Positions 35,664-44,774 of a DNA stretch of 64,000 nucleotides are shown here, piece by piece. The stretch is from Buttiauxella sp049686335 (lineage in GTDB: Bacteria; Pseudomonadota; Gammaproteobacteria; Enterobacterales; Enterobacteriaceae): the NCBI RefSeq assembly GCF_049686335.1, contig NZ_JBAVHX010000034.1, positions 124,001 to 188,000 of the forward strand, given 5' to 3'. Each line of letters begins with the position of its first letter. Positions within the stretch are counted from its first letter, which is position 1. Position numbers and translations under genes: made by a program. The notes beneath the pieces are model-generated. The model saw only the letters and a program-made list of their open reading frames with translations. It had not been told where the DNA came from and searched no databases.

Positions 35664-37346
35664 TTACTGCGCAGCCTTCTGCGGCACATGACACCAGTTG
35701 TTATTCTGGTTAATACCGCCGTCTGGAGAAGTGTATCCCAGGCATCCCAAAATAGTGTCATACAGCTCAACGTGACGGTGCGGCACTTTCATTTTCGCTT
35801 GTTCCTGCATGTGCTCGAACTCACGTGCGCGGTCCGGGTTTTCCAGATATTTATCGGAAGCCCACACTAACAACGGAACACGGAATTGCTCAGGCGGTGC
35901 CATTTTACGTGGCGTGCCGTGCAGGTGCTTCTTCTCATCAATCGATTCGCCGTGATCCGAGGCGTAGAAAATAATCGCCCGCTTATCACGCAGCTGGGAA
36001 ATCACGCTATCCAGCACCGTATCGGTATAGAGCACGGAGTTATCGAATGCGTTAATCAACTGCTCCTTGCTGCACTCGGAATCAATACTGACGCACTCCG
36101 GAGCCCATTTCGCAAAGCTACGCGGATAACGTTGCACGTAAGAGAAGTGCGAACCTTTGGTGTGCAGCACAATCAGATGCTTGCCATCAGGATGCTTGTC
36201 AACCGAACGCTTCATCTCTTCAACCAGCAACATATCGTCGACCTGTTTGCCACTGTTACGCGGCTCAGCGGCGATTTGCTCACGATAAGAGAAGTTATCT
36301 GCCATGGTGTTGCCGTAGAACCACACTTCACTTTGCATCGCAAACAGCTCGGAGCTAAAGCCCAGTTGCTTGAGTACGGCAAATACGTTTTGCTCTTTTA
36401 ACGTCCGCTGCGGGTTATCTTCCGCCCCACCTTCACGCACAAACATGCAGCGCAGCGAAAGTTTGGTCGCGGTATCGCAGGACTCCCCACGGAAGGCGAC
36501 GAGGTTTTTCTCTTTGGCGAGTTTTGGCGTGGTATCACGGTCATAACCCAAAATACCCATGTGATCCCAGCGAGTAGTTTCACCAATCACAAACACCACG
36601 TAGGTATCATCCAACTCTTTCGGCGCGACATAGGTGAACTTCTTCGCTGGGTTCATCAGCGAGTTGTTATCGGTCGATTCATCGGCCTGAGCCCAGGCAA
36701 AAAGACCTAAAGCGGAAACCCAGTTAGATGGCAGATAGGAGTTAGCGACCACACCGCCATAGCTTGGCATATCAACGGTGGAGCGTTTCTCAGAGCGGTT
36801 TTGTTGTTTATCCAGTAAACGCAATGGCGCCCACACCATCAGCCCTGCCAGCAGCACAATCGCTACGTTCTTGATGCGATGACCCGGTGTTTTTAACTGC
36901 TGAAGCAGCGTGTCACGCGTGTTACTACCCCAAATTAATGCGAGGGGCACGACGCTGACCAGAATCATCCACATCACAAACTGATAGCCGACAATTTCTT
37001 TAGAAAGGTCGATATCGGTGGTCATTACTGAAGCAATGATCCCGTAGCCAATGACGACGTTAAGTAACGTCATGTAGTAACTGGCGGCGACAGAGAACAC
37101 CACAATCACAGAGGCGAGGATTCGCCATACCATGCGGCCAAACAGCGACATCATACGAAGTAAAAAGAAAGTGACCAGCACGCATGCCGCTATTTCAGCC
37201 AGCATGGAAAATGCTTTTAAGCCACTAAATTCCCGAATGAATCCTTCAAAACGATGGTAAAAAACTGAAAGATTTAAAAATAGCCCGATGTACACCGCTA
37301 ACAGTAAGCACAGCTTCTGCTGGGTCATCGATTTTACGTAATTCAT
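35664..37346 (-). CDS. eptB: Kdo2-lipid A phosphoethanolamine 7''-transferase EptB
   Basis: The 560-residue inner membrane enzyme has five N-terminal helices (to about residue 180) and a periplasmic sulfatase-fold domain. The nucleophile threonine lies in VVFVIGETTRWDHMG; further metal ligands are in IIFYASDHGES and HLIVLHTKGSH. It transfers phosphoethanolamine from phosphatidylethanolamine to the outer Kdo sugar of lipopolysaccharide. In E. coli the gene is under sigma-E and is repressed by the sRNA MgrR; I could not confirm either site here. The gene lies next to tRNA-Pro as in E. coli. Confidence 0.92.
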   Translation of the reverse strand: MNYVKSMTQQKLCLLLAVYIGLFLNLSVFYHRFEGFIREFSGLKAFSMLAEIAACVLVTFFLLRMMSLFGRMVWRILASVIVVFSVAASYYMTLLNVVIGYGIIASVMTTDIDLSKEIVGYQFVMWMILVSVVPLALIWGSNTRDTLLQQLKTPGHRIKNVAIVLLAGLMVWAPLRLLDKQQNRSEKRSTVDMPSYGGVVANSYLPSNWVSALGLFAWAQADESTDNNSLMNPAKKFTYVAPKELDDTYVVFVIGETTRWDHMGILGYDRDTTPKLAKEKNLVAFRGESCDTATKLSLRCMFVREGGAEDNPQRTLKEQNVFAVLKQLGFSSELFAMQSEVWFYGNTMADNFSYREQIAAEPRNSGKQVDDMLLVEEMKRSVDKHPDGKHLIVLHTKGSHFSYVQRYPRSFAKWAPECVSIDSECSKEQLINAFDNSVLYTDTVLDSVISQLRDKRAIIFYASDHGESIDEKKHLHGTPRKMAPPEQFRVPLLVWASDKYLENPDRAREFEHMQEQAKMKVPHRHVELYDTILGCLGYTSPDGGINQNNNWCHVPQKAAQ

Positions 37347-37648
37347 GCAGTTGTCCGAAGAAATAATGCTAAAGAAGAAATGTCATAAACATCACTCAGA
37401 CTCTACTTAACTTATAAAATTCTGAATGATGGAAAAATAAAGTCCGAAACAGGACGATTCTTAGCCGTTTTTTGGCGGGAATTAGTAGAGCATAGGGAGG
37501 AGAAAAAGTATCGGCAAAAATCGTGATCCGATATGTTGTTTACATATCTTAAGCCTGATTGACCTTATTAAAAGGCATAACAATAAATAGACGCCACAAC
37601 TTTGTTGTGGGACAGAAGAGCCATTAAGGGTGATGCGAAGGGGAAATC
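37347..37648. other. Divergent promoter region between eptB and the HD-domain gene
   Basis: These 302 bp separate two divergent genes and contain no coding frame. A perfect 7-bp hairpin (CCACAAC-TTT-GTTGTGG, 37594-37610) lies 38 bp before the HD-domain start and is probably in its leader. No known operator was identified. Confidence 0.5.
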
Positions 37649-38233
37649 ATGTTGTCATTGGAAGAACGCGCACGCCGGTATGCCGCTAAGGCACATGCAG
37701 CATGCGATCAGCGCCGCAAATATACACTTGAGCCCTATATTGTTCATCCCGCTGCGGTGGTGGAGCTGGTCAGAAGCGTATCGCCGGTTGAGGAGATGCT
37801 TGCGGCTGCCTGGCTTCACGACACGGTAGAAGACACCGGCAGCACGATTATCGATATTCAGGAACACTTCGGGCCAGACGTCGCGTCGCTTGTCGCCATG
37901 GTGACGAACCCCGAACAGATCCCCGGCACCAACCGCATGGCGCGTAAACGCGCCCATTTCCTGCATACCGCCAATGCCAGTTGCGAAGCACAAACCATCA
38001 AACTTGCCGACATCATTGATAACACGCGTGAAATTTTACGTTATGACCCGCATTTTGCCCGCGTCTATCTGATTGAAAAACGTATTCAATTGGCAGGTTT
38101 GCAACGGGGGAATGAGACGTTAAGGATTCAGGCGGAAGGTATTATCGAACAGGGGATTTCACAATTAATGATGCCGCCGTATAACGTCCCGGCGGCATGG
38201 TTTGCGGCATTAATGGCTCGCTATCAAGCGTGA
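37649..38233 (+). CDS. HD-domain phosphohydrolase, small alarmone hydrolase-like
   Basis: The 194-residue protein is one HD domain like the N-terminal (p)ppGpp hydrolase part of RelA/SpoT and the stand-alone Mesh1/SAH enzymes. The expected metal and catalytic positions are visible: His33 in IVHPAAVVEL, His57-Asp58 in AAAWLHDTVEDT, Glu61-Asp62 in the same stretch, and Asp121 with Asn125 in IKLADIIDNTRE. No synthetase, TGS or ACT domain follows. A role in removing ppGpp, or another 3'-phosphate such as NADPH as reported for Mesh1, is inferred. A good AAGGGG site precedes the ATG. Its end overlaps the convergent yhjX by 10 bp. Confidence 0.75.
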   Translation: MLSLEERARRYAAKAHAACDQRRKYTLEPYIVHPAAVVELVRSVSPVEEMLAAAWLHDTVEDTGSTIIDIQEHFGPDVASLVAMVTNPEQIPGTNRMARKRAHFLHTANASCEAQTIKLADIIDNTREILRYDPHFARVYLIEKRIQLAGLQRGNETLRIQAEGIIEQGISQLMMPPYNVPAAWFAALMARYQA

Positions 38234-39426
38234 GCTTCTTGCAGAACTTCTCGTGCTGGCTGGCGGATGGTTGTGGAAATCGCCAGGGACAAAATTAGCA
38301 GTGCGAAGATTACGCAGAAGGTGACGTAGAAACCACCGAACACTGAGGCGATAATCGAACCACAGATGCTGCCGATACCGAAGCCCAGGTAAATCACACC
38401 GTAGTTTTTAGTCAGGTTATTCAGACCAAAGAACTCACTCACCAGGGATGGGTAAACGGTGATGGTGCCGCCGAAGTTAAAGGCCACACAAGCGATCGCT
38501 GCAAAGAAAGTCGCTTCGTTCAGTGGGGCGAACAGCAGTGCCGCCATACCGACTAAAGAGATGACCTGGCCGATAGTGATAACGCGGATGCGGGCAATTT
38601 TATCGGACAGAATGCCGAGCACTAAACGACCGCTCAAGTTAGCGATGGCGATAACCGTTACCGCGTTAGCCGCAGATTCAGCCGTCAAATGCACCATGCC
38701 TTGCGCGATATCTTTTGCTACACCAATCACATACAAACCACTCATGCAGGCGGTCAGGAACATAATCGCCAGCATCCAGTACTGTGGCTGACGCATAGAC
38801 TCTGCCAGGGTGTAATCTTTTTCAGCCACGCCGCTCGCTGTTTTCACTTCCTGCAGTGGCGCATCTTTCATCAGCATTGAGCCGAACAGAATCATCACCA
38901 TCGCCAGTCCGCCCCAAATCATAAAGGTGCTTTCCAGACCGACTGTCGCCAGCAAATGCGTGTCGATGTATTTGAAACCTAAGCTACCGAGGCCATATGA
39001 ACCGATGGCAAGTGCGGAAATCAGACCTTTACGCTCCGGGAACCACTTCACGCAATTGGAGAGCGTTATCAGGTAACCTGCGCCATCAGCCAGACCCACC
39101 AGCACACCGGCGCTCAGCCACAACATCAGCAGATTATCGGAGTGAGCGGTCAGGAAGAAGCCGACACCCAACAGCACGCCCGCCGCCATCGTCACGTTAC
39201 GTACACCAAAACGTTCCTGCAGTTTACCCGCCACTGAGGAGGAAATCGCAAGGCCGAGGCTTAACAGACCAAAGGAGAAAGCGACCTGGCTGATTGGCTC
39301 ACCCAGTTTTTGCGACAGCGCGCTATTAAACAGACTCCAGGTATAAACGGAACCCAGTGCGAACTGAGTAATGATGGTGCCGATCAGAGTTAACCAGCGA
39401 GTACGGTTGTAGTTGGCATTATTCAT
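38224..39426 (-). CDS. yhjX: Pyruvate-inducible MFS transporter YhjX
   Basis: The 400-residue protein has 12 helices and matches E. coli YhjX nearly throughout (for example TLIGTIITQFALGSVYTWSL and NCVKWFPERKGLISA). It belongs to the oxalate/formate antiporter-like MFS group; in E. coli the gene is the main target of the YpdAB two-component system, which answers pyruvate. I start at MNNANYNRTRW (39426), preceded by TGCGGA; the longer reading needs a TTG. Exact YpdB-type boxes lie about 80-110 bp upstream. Confidence 0.93.
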   Translation of the reverse strand: MNNANYNRTRWLTLIGTIITQFALGSVYTWSLFNSALSQKLGEPISQVAFSFGLLSLGLAISSSVAGKLQERFGVRNVTMAAGVLLGVGFFLTAHSDNLLMLWLSAGVLVGLADGAGYLITLSNCVKWFPERKGLISALAIGSYGLGSLGFKYIDTHLLATVGLESTFMIWGGLAMVMILFGSMLMKDAPLQEVKTASGVAEKDYTLAESMRQPQYWMLAIMFLTACMSGLYVIGVAKDIAQGMVHLTAESAANAVTVIAIANLSGRLVLGILSDKIARIRVITIGQVISLVGMAALLFAPLNEATFFAAIACVAFNFGGTITVYPSLVSEFFGLNNLTKNYGVIYLGFGIGSICGSIIASVFGGFYVTFCVIFALLILSLAISTTIRQPAREVLQEAHA

Positions 39427-39505
39427 GGCAGATGTCCGCAAAATTTAAGAGAAATCTTCTGCCGATAAGAGTAACGAAGTGCATTTTATTCCAGGAGAAA
39501 AAGGC

Positions 39506-39536
39506 ATGAGATGCACTCAGGCCGGAATGAAATGCC
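39506..39536 (-). promoter_or_regulatory. YpdB-binding direct repeat upstream of yhjX
   Basis: On the minus strand GGCATTTCAT is followed after exactly 11 bases by TGCATCTCAT. The reported YpdB site is a direct repeat of GGCATTTCAT with an 11-bp spacer in front of E. coli yhjX; the first half is identical and the second differs at two positions. Confidence 0.88.
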
Positions 39537-39664
39537 ACTGAGAGGGAATGAATGACCTGGACGTTCAATTAAAAACTTGAACAGTTAGTGGTTACTATCA
39601 ATATACAGCGCGTAAACACTGATAATTAAATGTTAAATATCCCAACTCAAGGTTAAATGAATGA

Positions 39665-40378
39665 TCAGAAGCGCGCACTCACTCCAAGATTATAAATATA
39701 GGCCTCGCCCGTGGTTAAACCTTCGGCTTGCGACATAGATGCAAACGCCGCCATATTTTTACCGATTGGCATATCCGCACCAACGGTCACATCCATCCAG
39801 TTGCTATCCTGACCCGACGCAGCATTCGCTTTCTGCCCTGACTGGGCTTTCCACAAGTTTTCACCATACTGATGGTTGTAGCTCACCTGTGCCCACGGGC
39901 GCAGATAACCGAGGGACGAATCCAGCCGCCAGCCCACGCTAGAAACGCTGGCATGCCAAAGCTGGTCGTTAAATCCTGAACCCACTGCCGAATCACCGTA
40001 TTCGTTATACATACTGGTCGATGAACCATCCCAGCGGTACTTTGCGGTTGGGCCGGTGGTGATATTTCCGGGCAAATTGATATTCCAGCCGATACCCAAA
40101 AGGGAGTTATCAGACGAAACACTATCGTTACCAGAAACGAGCGACAGCCCCTCCTGGTTTTGGGAGGTAAAAGAAGAATTGATCCGTTCTGCAAGAATAT
40201 CGTTATAACTTGGTTGGTGAGTACTGTCCCAGGTATAACGATCCTGCGCTTCGCCCGGTGCATCCTCAACAACATATTCTTGTTGCCAGGCAAATACATT
40301 CGTAGCATAGGATAGACAACACAAAGCCAGCACCGTGGTGAAAGTGACACGGCGACCACTGCGTATATTTATTATCAT
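39665..40378 (-). CDS. yhjY: Autotransporter beta-domain protein YhjY
   Basis: The 237-residue product has a signal peptide (cleaved near NVFA-WQQEY, residue 31) and a C-terminal autotransporter-type beta barrel with the typical alternating strands, ending in ...YIYNLGVSARF with a terminal Phe for BAM recognition. Lengths and position between yhjX and tag match E. coli YhjY. There is almost no passenger domain, so it is probably a small outer membrane barrel. E. coli YhjY is sometimes annotated as a putative lipase; no GDSL motif is visible here. Confidence 0.85.
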   Translation of the reverse strand: MIINIRSGRRVTFTTVLALCCLSYATNVFAWQQEYVVEDAPGEAQDRYTWDSTHQPSYNDILAERINSSFTSQNQEGLSLVSGNDSVSSDNSLLGIGWNINLPGNITTGPTAKYRWDGSSTSMYNEYGDSAVGSGFNDQLWHASVSSVGWRLDSSLGYLRPWAQVSYNHQYGENLWKAQSGQKANAASGQDSNWMDVTVGADMPIGKNMAAFASMSQAEGLTTGEAYIYNLGVSARF

Positions 40379-40571
40379 TGAAGCGACTCCAGAAAAGAGC
40401 CAAATCCGGCGATGTTTTTTAGTGTTTTTGGCGGGCTTGCGGATAGTCCCTTAATTGATCTGCGTTGCATTGAGGCAACTTGAAGCAAGACGGGGATAGC
40501 CCTGAATTAACTATTGACTCTTTATCTGACACGTCAAGTTGGCACGAGAAATTTCATCAAAGGAGTAACGT

Positions 40572-41135
40572 ATGTTGCGTTGTGGATGGGTATCCCAGGA
40601 TCCGCTTTACATGGAGTATCACGATAAAGAATGGGGCGTGCCGATGACCGATGGGCAGCATCTTTTCGAGATGATTTGCCTTGAAGGACAGCAGGCTGGT
40701 TTGTCATGGATTACGGTGCTAAAAAAACGCGAAAACTATCGGCGTTGCTTTAAAAATTTCGACCCGCAAGCGGTGGCATTAATGCAGCCAGAAGATGTCG
40801 ACCTGCTGGTTCAGGACGCAGGCATCATCCGCCATCGCGGAAAAATAGAAGCCATTATTAATAACGCGAAAGCGTACCTGGCGATGGAAGCCAATGGCGA
40901 AAAATTCCCTGAGTTTGTCTGGTCGTTTGTCGACCATAAAGCGCAAGTGACGAAAGCCGCCACGCTTGCGGAAATCCCGACAACGACACCCGCTTCAGAT
41001 GCCCTTTCCAAAGCCCTGAAAAAACGCGGCTTCAAATTTGTTGGCTCCACGATTTGCTACTCATTTATGCAGGCTTGTGGTCTGGTTAACGACCACGTAA
41101 CGAGCTGTTTCTGCCACCCTGATAACCTGAAATGA
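40572..41135 (+). CDS. tag: DNA-3-methyladenine glycosylase I
   Basis: The 187-residue enzyme excises N3-methyladenine from alkylated DNA. The N-terminal RCGWVSQDPLYMEYHDKEWGVP, the ENYRRCFKNFDP region and the zinc-binding His/Cys residues near the C-terminus (VNDHVTSCFCHP) are all present as in E. coli Tag. AAAGGAG lies 6 bp before the ATG. The stop codon overlaps the yiaC start by 4 bp, so the two are co-translated. Confidence 0.95.
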   Translation: MLRCGWVSQDPLYMEYHDKEWGVPMTDGQHLFEMICLEGQQAGLSWITVLKKRENYRRCFKNFDPQAVALMQPEDVDLLVQDAGIIRHRGKIEAIINNAKAYLAMEANGEKFPEFVWSFVDHKAQVTKAATLAEIPTTTPASDALSKALKKRGFKFVGSTICYSFMQACGLVNDHVTSCFCHPDNLK

Positions 41136-41572
41136 TTCGCCCTCTACAGCCGGATGAAATGAATGAGCTGATCGAGATCTGGCTTGCCAGCACCATTCAT
41201 GCGCATCCGTTTATTAGCGAACGTTACTGGCATGAAAGTGAGTCGATTGTGCGGAATGTTTATATTCCGCAGTCGGCGACCTGGGTTTATGTTGAAGATG
41301 GCAAAATAGTGGGATTCATCAGCGTGCTGGATTCCCTGTTTATCGGCGCGCTGTTTGTCAGTGAAGCGTTCACCGGCAAAGGGATTGGGCATGCGTTGAT
41401 GGCACACGTCAAATCGCAATTTTCAGCGCTGAGCCTTGAGGTTTACCAGAAGAATCATCGGGCAGTGCATTTTTATCATCACCAGGGCTTTCGCATCGAA
41501 GAAAGTGCCTGGCAGAATGAAACGCACCACCCGACGTGGATTATGAGCTGGCAGGCGGAAGAAACGCGGTAA
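41132..41572 (+). CDS. yiaC: GNAT N-acetyltransferase YiaC
   Basis: The 146-residue protein is a GNAT fold enzyme similar to E. coli YiaC, which acetylates lysines on metabolic proteins. The acetyl-CoA loop is seen in FTGKGIGHALMAHVK, and the last helix and strand in KNHRAVHFYHHQGFRIEES. It follows tag with a 4-bp overlap. Its 3' end overlaps the convergent bisC by 32 bp. Confidence 0.9.
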   Translation: MIRPLQPDEMNELIEIWLASTIHAHPFISERYWHESESIVRNVYIPQSATWVYVEDGKIVGFISVLDSLFIGALFVSEAFTGKGIGHALMAHVKSQFSALSLEVYQKNHRAVHFYHHQGFRIEESAWQNETHHPTWIMSWQAEETR

Positions 41573-43871
41573 CGTCTGGCGCTGGGCCGGGATATTTTTC
41601 GGCCCATACCAGCGACGAATTGGCCGCACAGCCATTCGCCAGCCGCGACGTCGGTATATCCAGCGTCAGCACATTTACCGCACCGTTTTTACATAGCTTG
41701 TCGTCATTCAGATCGGGCCATGCGCCCTGATGAATGCAAACCACACCCGGTTTGATACCATCTGTCACTAAAGCGCCAACCAGCACCTGCCCACGTCCGT
41801 TCCAGACGCGCACCAAATCACCATCGGCGATGCCCCGTTCTGCGGCATCTTTAGGGTGCAAAGTTAACGGTTCGCGCCCGGCAATAGCGTATTTCTCGCG
41901 TAATGACGAATAGTTAAGTTGGCTGTGCAAACGGTGCGCAGGATGCGACGAAAGCAGTTGCAGTTGACCAGGCTTAGCATTGCCCTGCCATTCATTCGGA
42001 GCAAGCCAGGTCGGGTGCGCCGGGCAGTCAGCATAAGCAAAACTGGCGATGCGCTCTGAATAGATCTCGATTTTGCCACTCGGGGTTTTTAACGGATAAG
42101 CCTGCGGATCCTCGCGGAAATCAGCGAAACGGATGAACGCGGCATTCTTTTCACTTTCTGGCATTTCTATCAGCTGGTTAGCTTCCCAGAATTGCTGGAA
42201 ATCTGGCAATTCCACCTGCTGAGCGGCGCCACGCTTACGGGCGATTTCGTAAAACTCTTCCAACCATTGCAGCTCAGTTTTGCCTTCCGTGAAGCGAGTT
42301 TCTCCGCCTTCTTCCCACAATGCGCTGAGTCCGGCAAAAACGTCGAAATCATTACGTGCCTCATGGCGCGGCGCGACCACCTGCTTCATCGGCACCAGAT
42401 GTTGGTTACTGTAATCACCCGTCATCGTCATATCATTGCGTTCAAAGGATGTGGTGATCGGCAGCACAATATCCGCGTGTTTTGCCGCTGCGGTCCAGAA
42501 GCATTCGGAAATAACCACCAATTCCGGCTTCTGCCAGGCTTTGATCAGGCGGTTAGTATCCTGATGATGGGTGAAATTGGCACCGCCCGCCCACCACAAC
42601 ATGCGGATATCCGGGAAGGTTTTTTGCAGCCCATTATGCTGATACTCGCCACCCGGGTTTTCCAGCGCTTCAACAATGCGGGCCACCGGGATTTTTTCCA
42701 CGGCATCAATACCGTTTTCCACCGAGCCTTGCAGAGAGCCCAACACCGCTGCGCGACGCGTCGGATTGCCGCCGTTAGCAAAGTGATAAGAGAGCCCAAA
42801 GCCGCCGCCTGGCGTGCCAATCTGCCCAAGCATGGCCGCAAGCGTTACCAGCATCCAGTGTTTTTGCTCGCCGTACTGCTGGCGCTGCATCCCCCAGCCA
42901 GACATCAGGATGGTACGTTTTTCACTGAATAATCGCGCCAGATCTTCGATAGTTTGTGCCGGAACGCCGCAAATCTCTGCCGCCCATTGCGCGGTTTTTG
43001 GCTTGCCGTCAGTTTCACCCAAAAGATAAGCGGCAAACTTGTCGTAACCGTGAGTGCAGCGCGCGAGGAACTGCGCATCGTGCCAGCCATTTTTTGCCAG
43101 CGTATGGGCGATGCCCAGCATCAGCGCCACATCGGTGCCCATGTTCGGCGCAATCCACTGCGCTTTTTCACCGAGGAAATCCACGGTCTCTGATCGCATC
43201 GGATCAATGGCGATCACCGTTTTGCCACTGGCTCGCAGTTGCTCAAAGTACTTCACGCCCTGCTCATCGCTGGCGTTCCATGCAATTTTCAGCGTGTTCA
43301 GTGGGTTAGCACTCCACAACACCACAACTTCGCTATGCTCAAGTACCAAAGGCCAGCTCGTTTGCTGCTGGTAAACTTCATTGGAGCCCACGACATACGG
43401 CATGATGACCTGTGCCGCACCGGTAGAATAATCGCCAAGATGCCCGGTATATCCGCCCGCCAGGCTCATATAGCGTTGTAATAATGTCGCCGCTTTATGC
43501 AGCACACCATTGGAGCGCCAGCCGTAGGAGCCAGCAAAAATAGAGGCTGGGCCATAAGTCTGTCGAATACGTTGATGCTGCTGGTGAATCAGCTGCAACG
43601 CTTCATCCCAACTAATCCGCACATATTCGTCCTCACCTCGCACACCTTGTGGCGCATCGGGTGATGCCAGAAATCCTTTTCGAGCCATCGGAAATTGCAC
43701 GCGAGCCTTGCTGTGAACCTGGTCCGGAACGGCACTTTGCAATGAATTTTCATGCCGGGTTTCAAGCGCGCCAGTTGAACTGATAACGTTGACTCCGTCT
43801 GTTTCGACGAGCATCGGCCCCCAGTGAGCGGCCGTGAGGATTTTTTTATTTGATGAGGATGTGCTTGCCAA
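41541..43871 (-). CDS. bisC: Biotin sulfoxide reductase BisC
   Basis: The 776-residue molybdopterin enzyme of the DMSO reductase family reduces biotin-d-sulfoxide and methionine sulfoxide. Molybdopterin-binding segments are seen in GSYGWRSNGVLHKA (with the Mo-ligand serine), WSANPLNTLKIAWN, AGWGMQRQQYGEQKHW and the C-terminal HPAHRLHSQLNYSSLRE. There is no N-terminal iron-sulfur motif and no twin-arginine signal, so it is cytoplasmic, as in E. coli. I choose a TTG start at 43871: AGGGGAG lies 6 bases before it and the length then equals the E. coli protein within one residue. The first ATG, 17 codons upstream, has no ribosome site. Confidence 0.9.
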   Translation of the reverse strand: MASTSSSNKKILTAAHWGPMLVETDGVNVISSTGALETRHENSLQSAVPDQVHSKARVQFPMARKGFLASPDAPQGVRGEDEYVRISWDEALQLIHQQHQRIRQTYGPASIFAGSYGWRSNGVLHKAATLLQRYMSLAGGYTGHLGDYSTGAAQVIMPYVVGSNEVYQQQTSWPLVLEHSEVVVLWSANPLNTLKIAWNASDEQGVKYFEQLRASGKTVIAIDPMRSETVDFLGEKAQWIAPNMGTDVALMLGIAHTLAKNGWHDAQFLARCTHGYDKFAAYLLGETDGKPKTAQWAAEICGVPAQTIEDLARLFSEKRTILMSGWGMQRQQYGEQKHWMLVTLAAMLGQIGTPGGGFGLSYHFANGGNPTRRAAVLGSLQGSVENGIDAVEKIPVARIVEALENPGGEYQHNGLQKTFPDIRMLWWAGGANFTHHQDTNRLIKAWQKPELVVISECFWTAAAKHADIVLPITTSFERNDMTMTGDYSNQHLVPMKQVVAPRHEARNDFDVFAGLSALWEEGGETRFTEGKTELQWLEEFYEIARKRGAAQQVELPDFQQFWEANQLIEMPESEKNAAFIRFADFREDPQAYPLKTPSGKIEIYSERIASFAYADCPAHPTWLAPNEWQGNAKPGQLQLLSSHPAHRLHSQLNYSSLREKYAIAGREPLTLHPKDAAERGIADGDLVRVWNGRGQVLVGALVTDGIKPGVVCIHQGAWPDLNDDKLCKNGAVNVLTLDIPTSRLANGCAANSSLVWAEKYPGPAPDVTAFLPPASS

Positions 43872-44037
43872 TTCGGGCTCCCCTGTTTGCAGGTAGTGGG
43901 CAGGTGGCGGTCTATTGACCACTCAATATTTTATTTACAAATTCAGACGACTCTATAGAAACTTCTACACATTCACGCGGCATAATCAACCGCCGCTGAG
44001 CATGCGGTTGCTTTATTTAATTCACCAAGGAAATAAG

Positions 44038-44700
44038 ATGAAAAAACGCGTCATGATGATTGCCGCTATTGTTTGCGGCACGTTAGCAGTTTCTGGCTGT
44101 ACTACCAACCCTTACACCGGCGAACGTGAAGCAGGTAAATCGGGCATTGGCGCAGGCATTGGCTCACTGGTAGGTGCTGGCGTCGGTGCTCTTTCCTCAT
44201 CGAAAAAAGATCGCGGCAAAGGTGCATTGATTGGTGCCGCAGCAGGTGCTGCATTAGGCGGTGGCGTCGGTTATTACATGGACGTGCAAGAAGCTAAACT
44301 GCGTGAAAAAATGCAGGGAACTGGCGTAAGCGTCACGCGTAATGGTGACAACATCGTGCTTAACATGCCAAACAACGTCACTTTCGACAGCAGCAGCGCA
44401 ACACTGAAACCTGCGGGTGCGAATACCCTGACCGGCGTGGCGATGGTTCTGAAAGAGTATCCAAAAACTGCGGTTAACGTCGTGGGTTACACCGACAGCA
44501 CCGGCAGCAAAGACCTGAACATGAAGCTTTCCCAACAGCGTGCCGACGGTGTGGGTAGCGCTCTGATCACCCAGGGTGTTGCGGCAGACCGCGTGCGCAC
44601 CACAGGTATGGGGCCTGCGAATCCCATTGCCAGCAACAGCACAACTGAAGGCAAGGCGCAGAACCGCCGCGTAGAAATTACGCTGAGCCCGTTGTCCTAA
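44038..44700 (+). CDS. yiaD: OmpA-family outer membrane lipoprotein YiaD
   Basis: The 220-residue product has a lipoprotein signal with lipobox AVSGC (Cys near residue 21), a glycine-zipper stretch (GIGAGIGSLVGAGVGALSS and GAAAGAALGGGVGYYMD) and a C-terminal OmpA/MotB peptidoglycan-binding domain (VVGYTDSTGSKDLNMKLSQQRADGV, TEGKAQNRRVEI). E. coli YiaD can suppress a bamD mutation, which links it to outer membrane assembly. The ATG at 44038 is preceded by AAGGAAA. It is divergent from bisC. Confidence 0.93.
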   Translation: MKKRVMMIAAIVCGTLAVSGCTTNPYTGEREAGKSGIGAGIGSLVGAGVGALSSSKKDRGKGALIGAAAGAALGGGVGYYMDVQEAKLREKMQGTGVSVTRNGDNIVLNMPNNVTFDSSSATLKPAGANTLTGVAMVLKEYPKTAVNVVGYTDSTGSKDLNMKLSQQRADGVGSALITQGVAADRVRTTGMGPANPIASNSTTEGKAQNRRVEITLSPLS

Positions 44701-44721
44701 CCGCTGGATTTAACGCTCTCG

Positions 44722-44744
44722 CGCCCCGGTCATTTCCCGGGGCG
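44722..44744. terminator. Hairpin downstream of yiaD
   Basis: CGCCCCGG and CCGGGGCG form a strong 8-bp stem 22 bp after the yiaD stop codon. No long T-run follows, so termination strength is uncertain; it lies between two convergent genes. Confidence 0.6.
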
Positions 44745-44774
44745 ATGAAGTTTATCCCGACACAAACCCCAGAT

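Noticed and set aside
42192..42932. 246-codon plus-strand frame within bisC
   Set aside because: Antisense shadow of bisC with no ribosome site and no family features.
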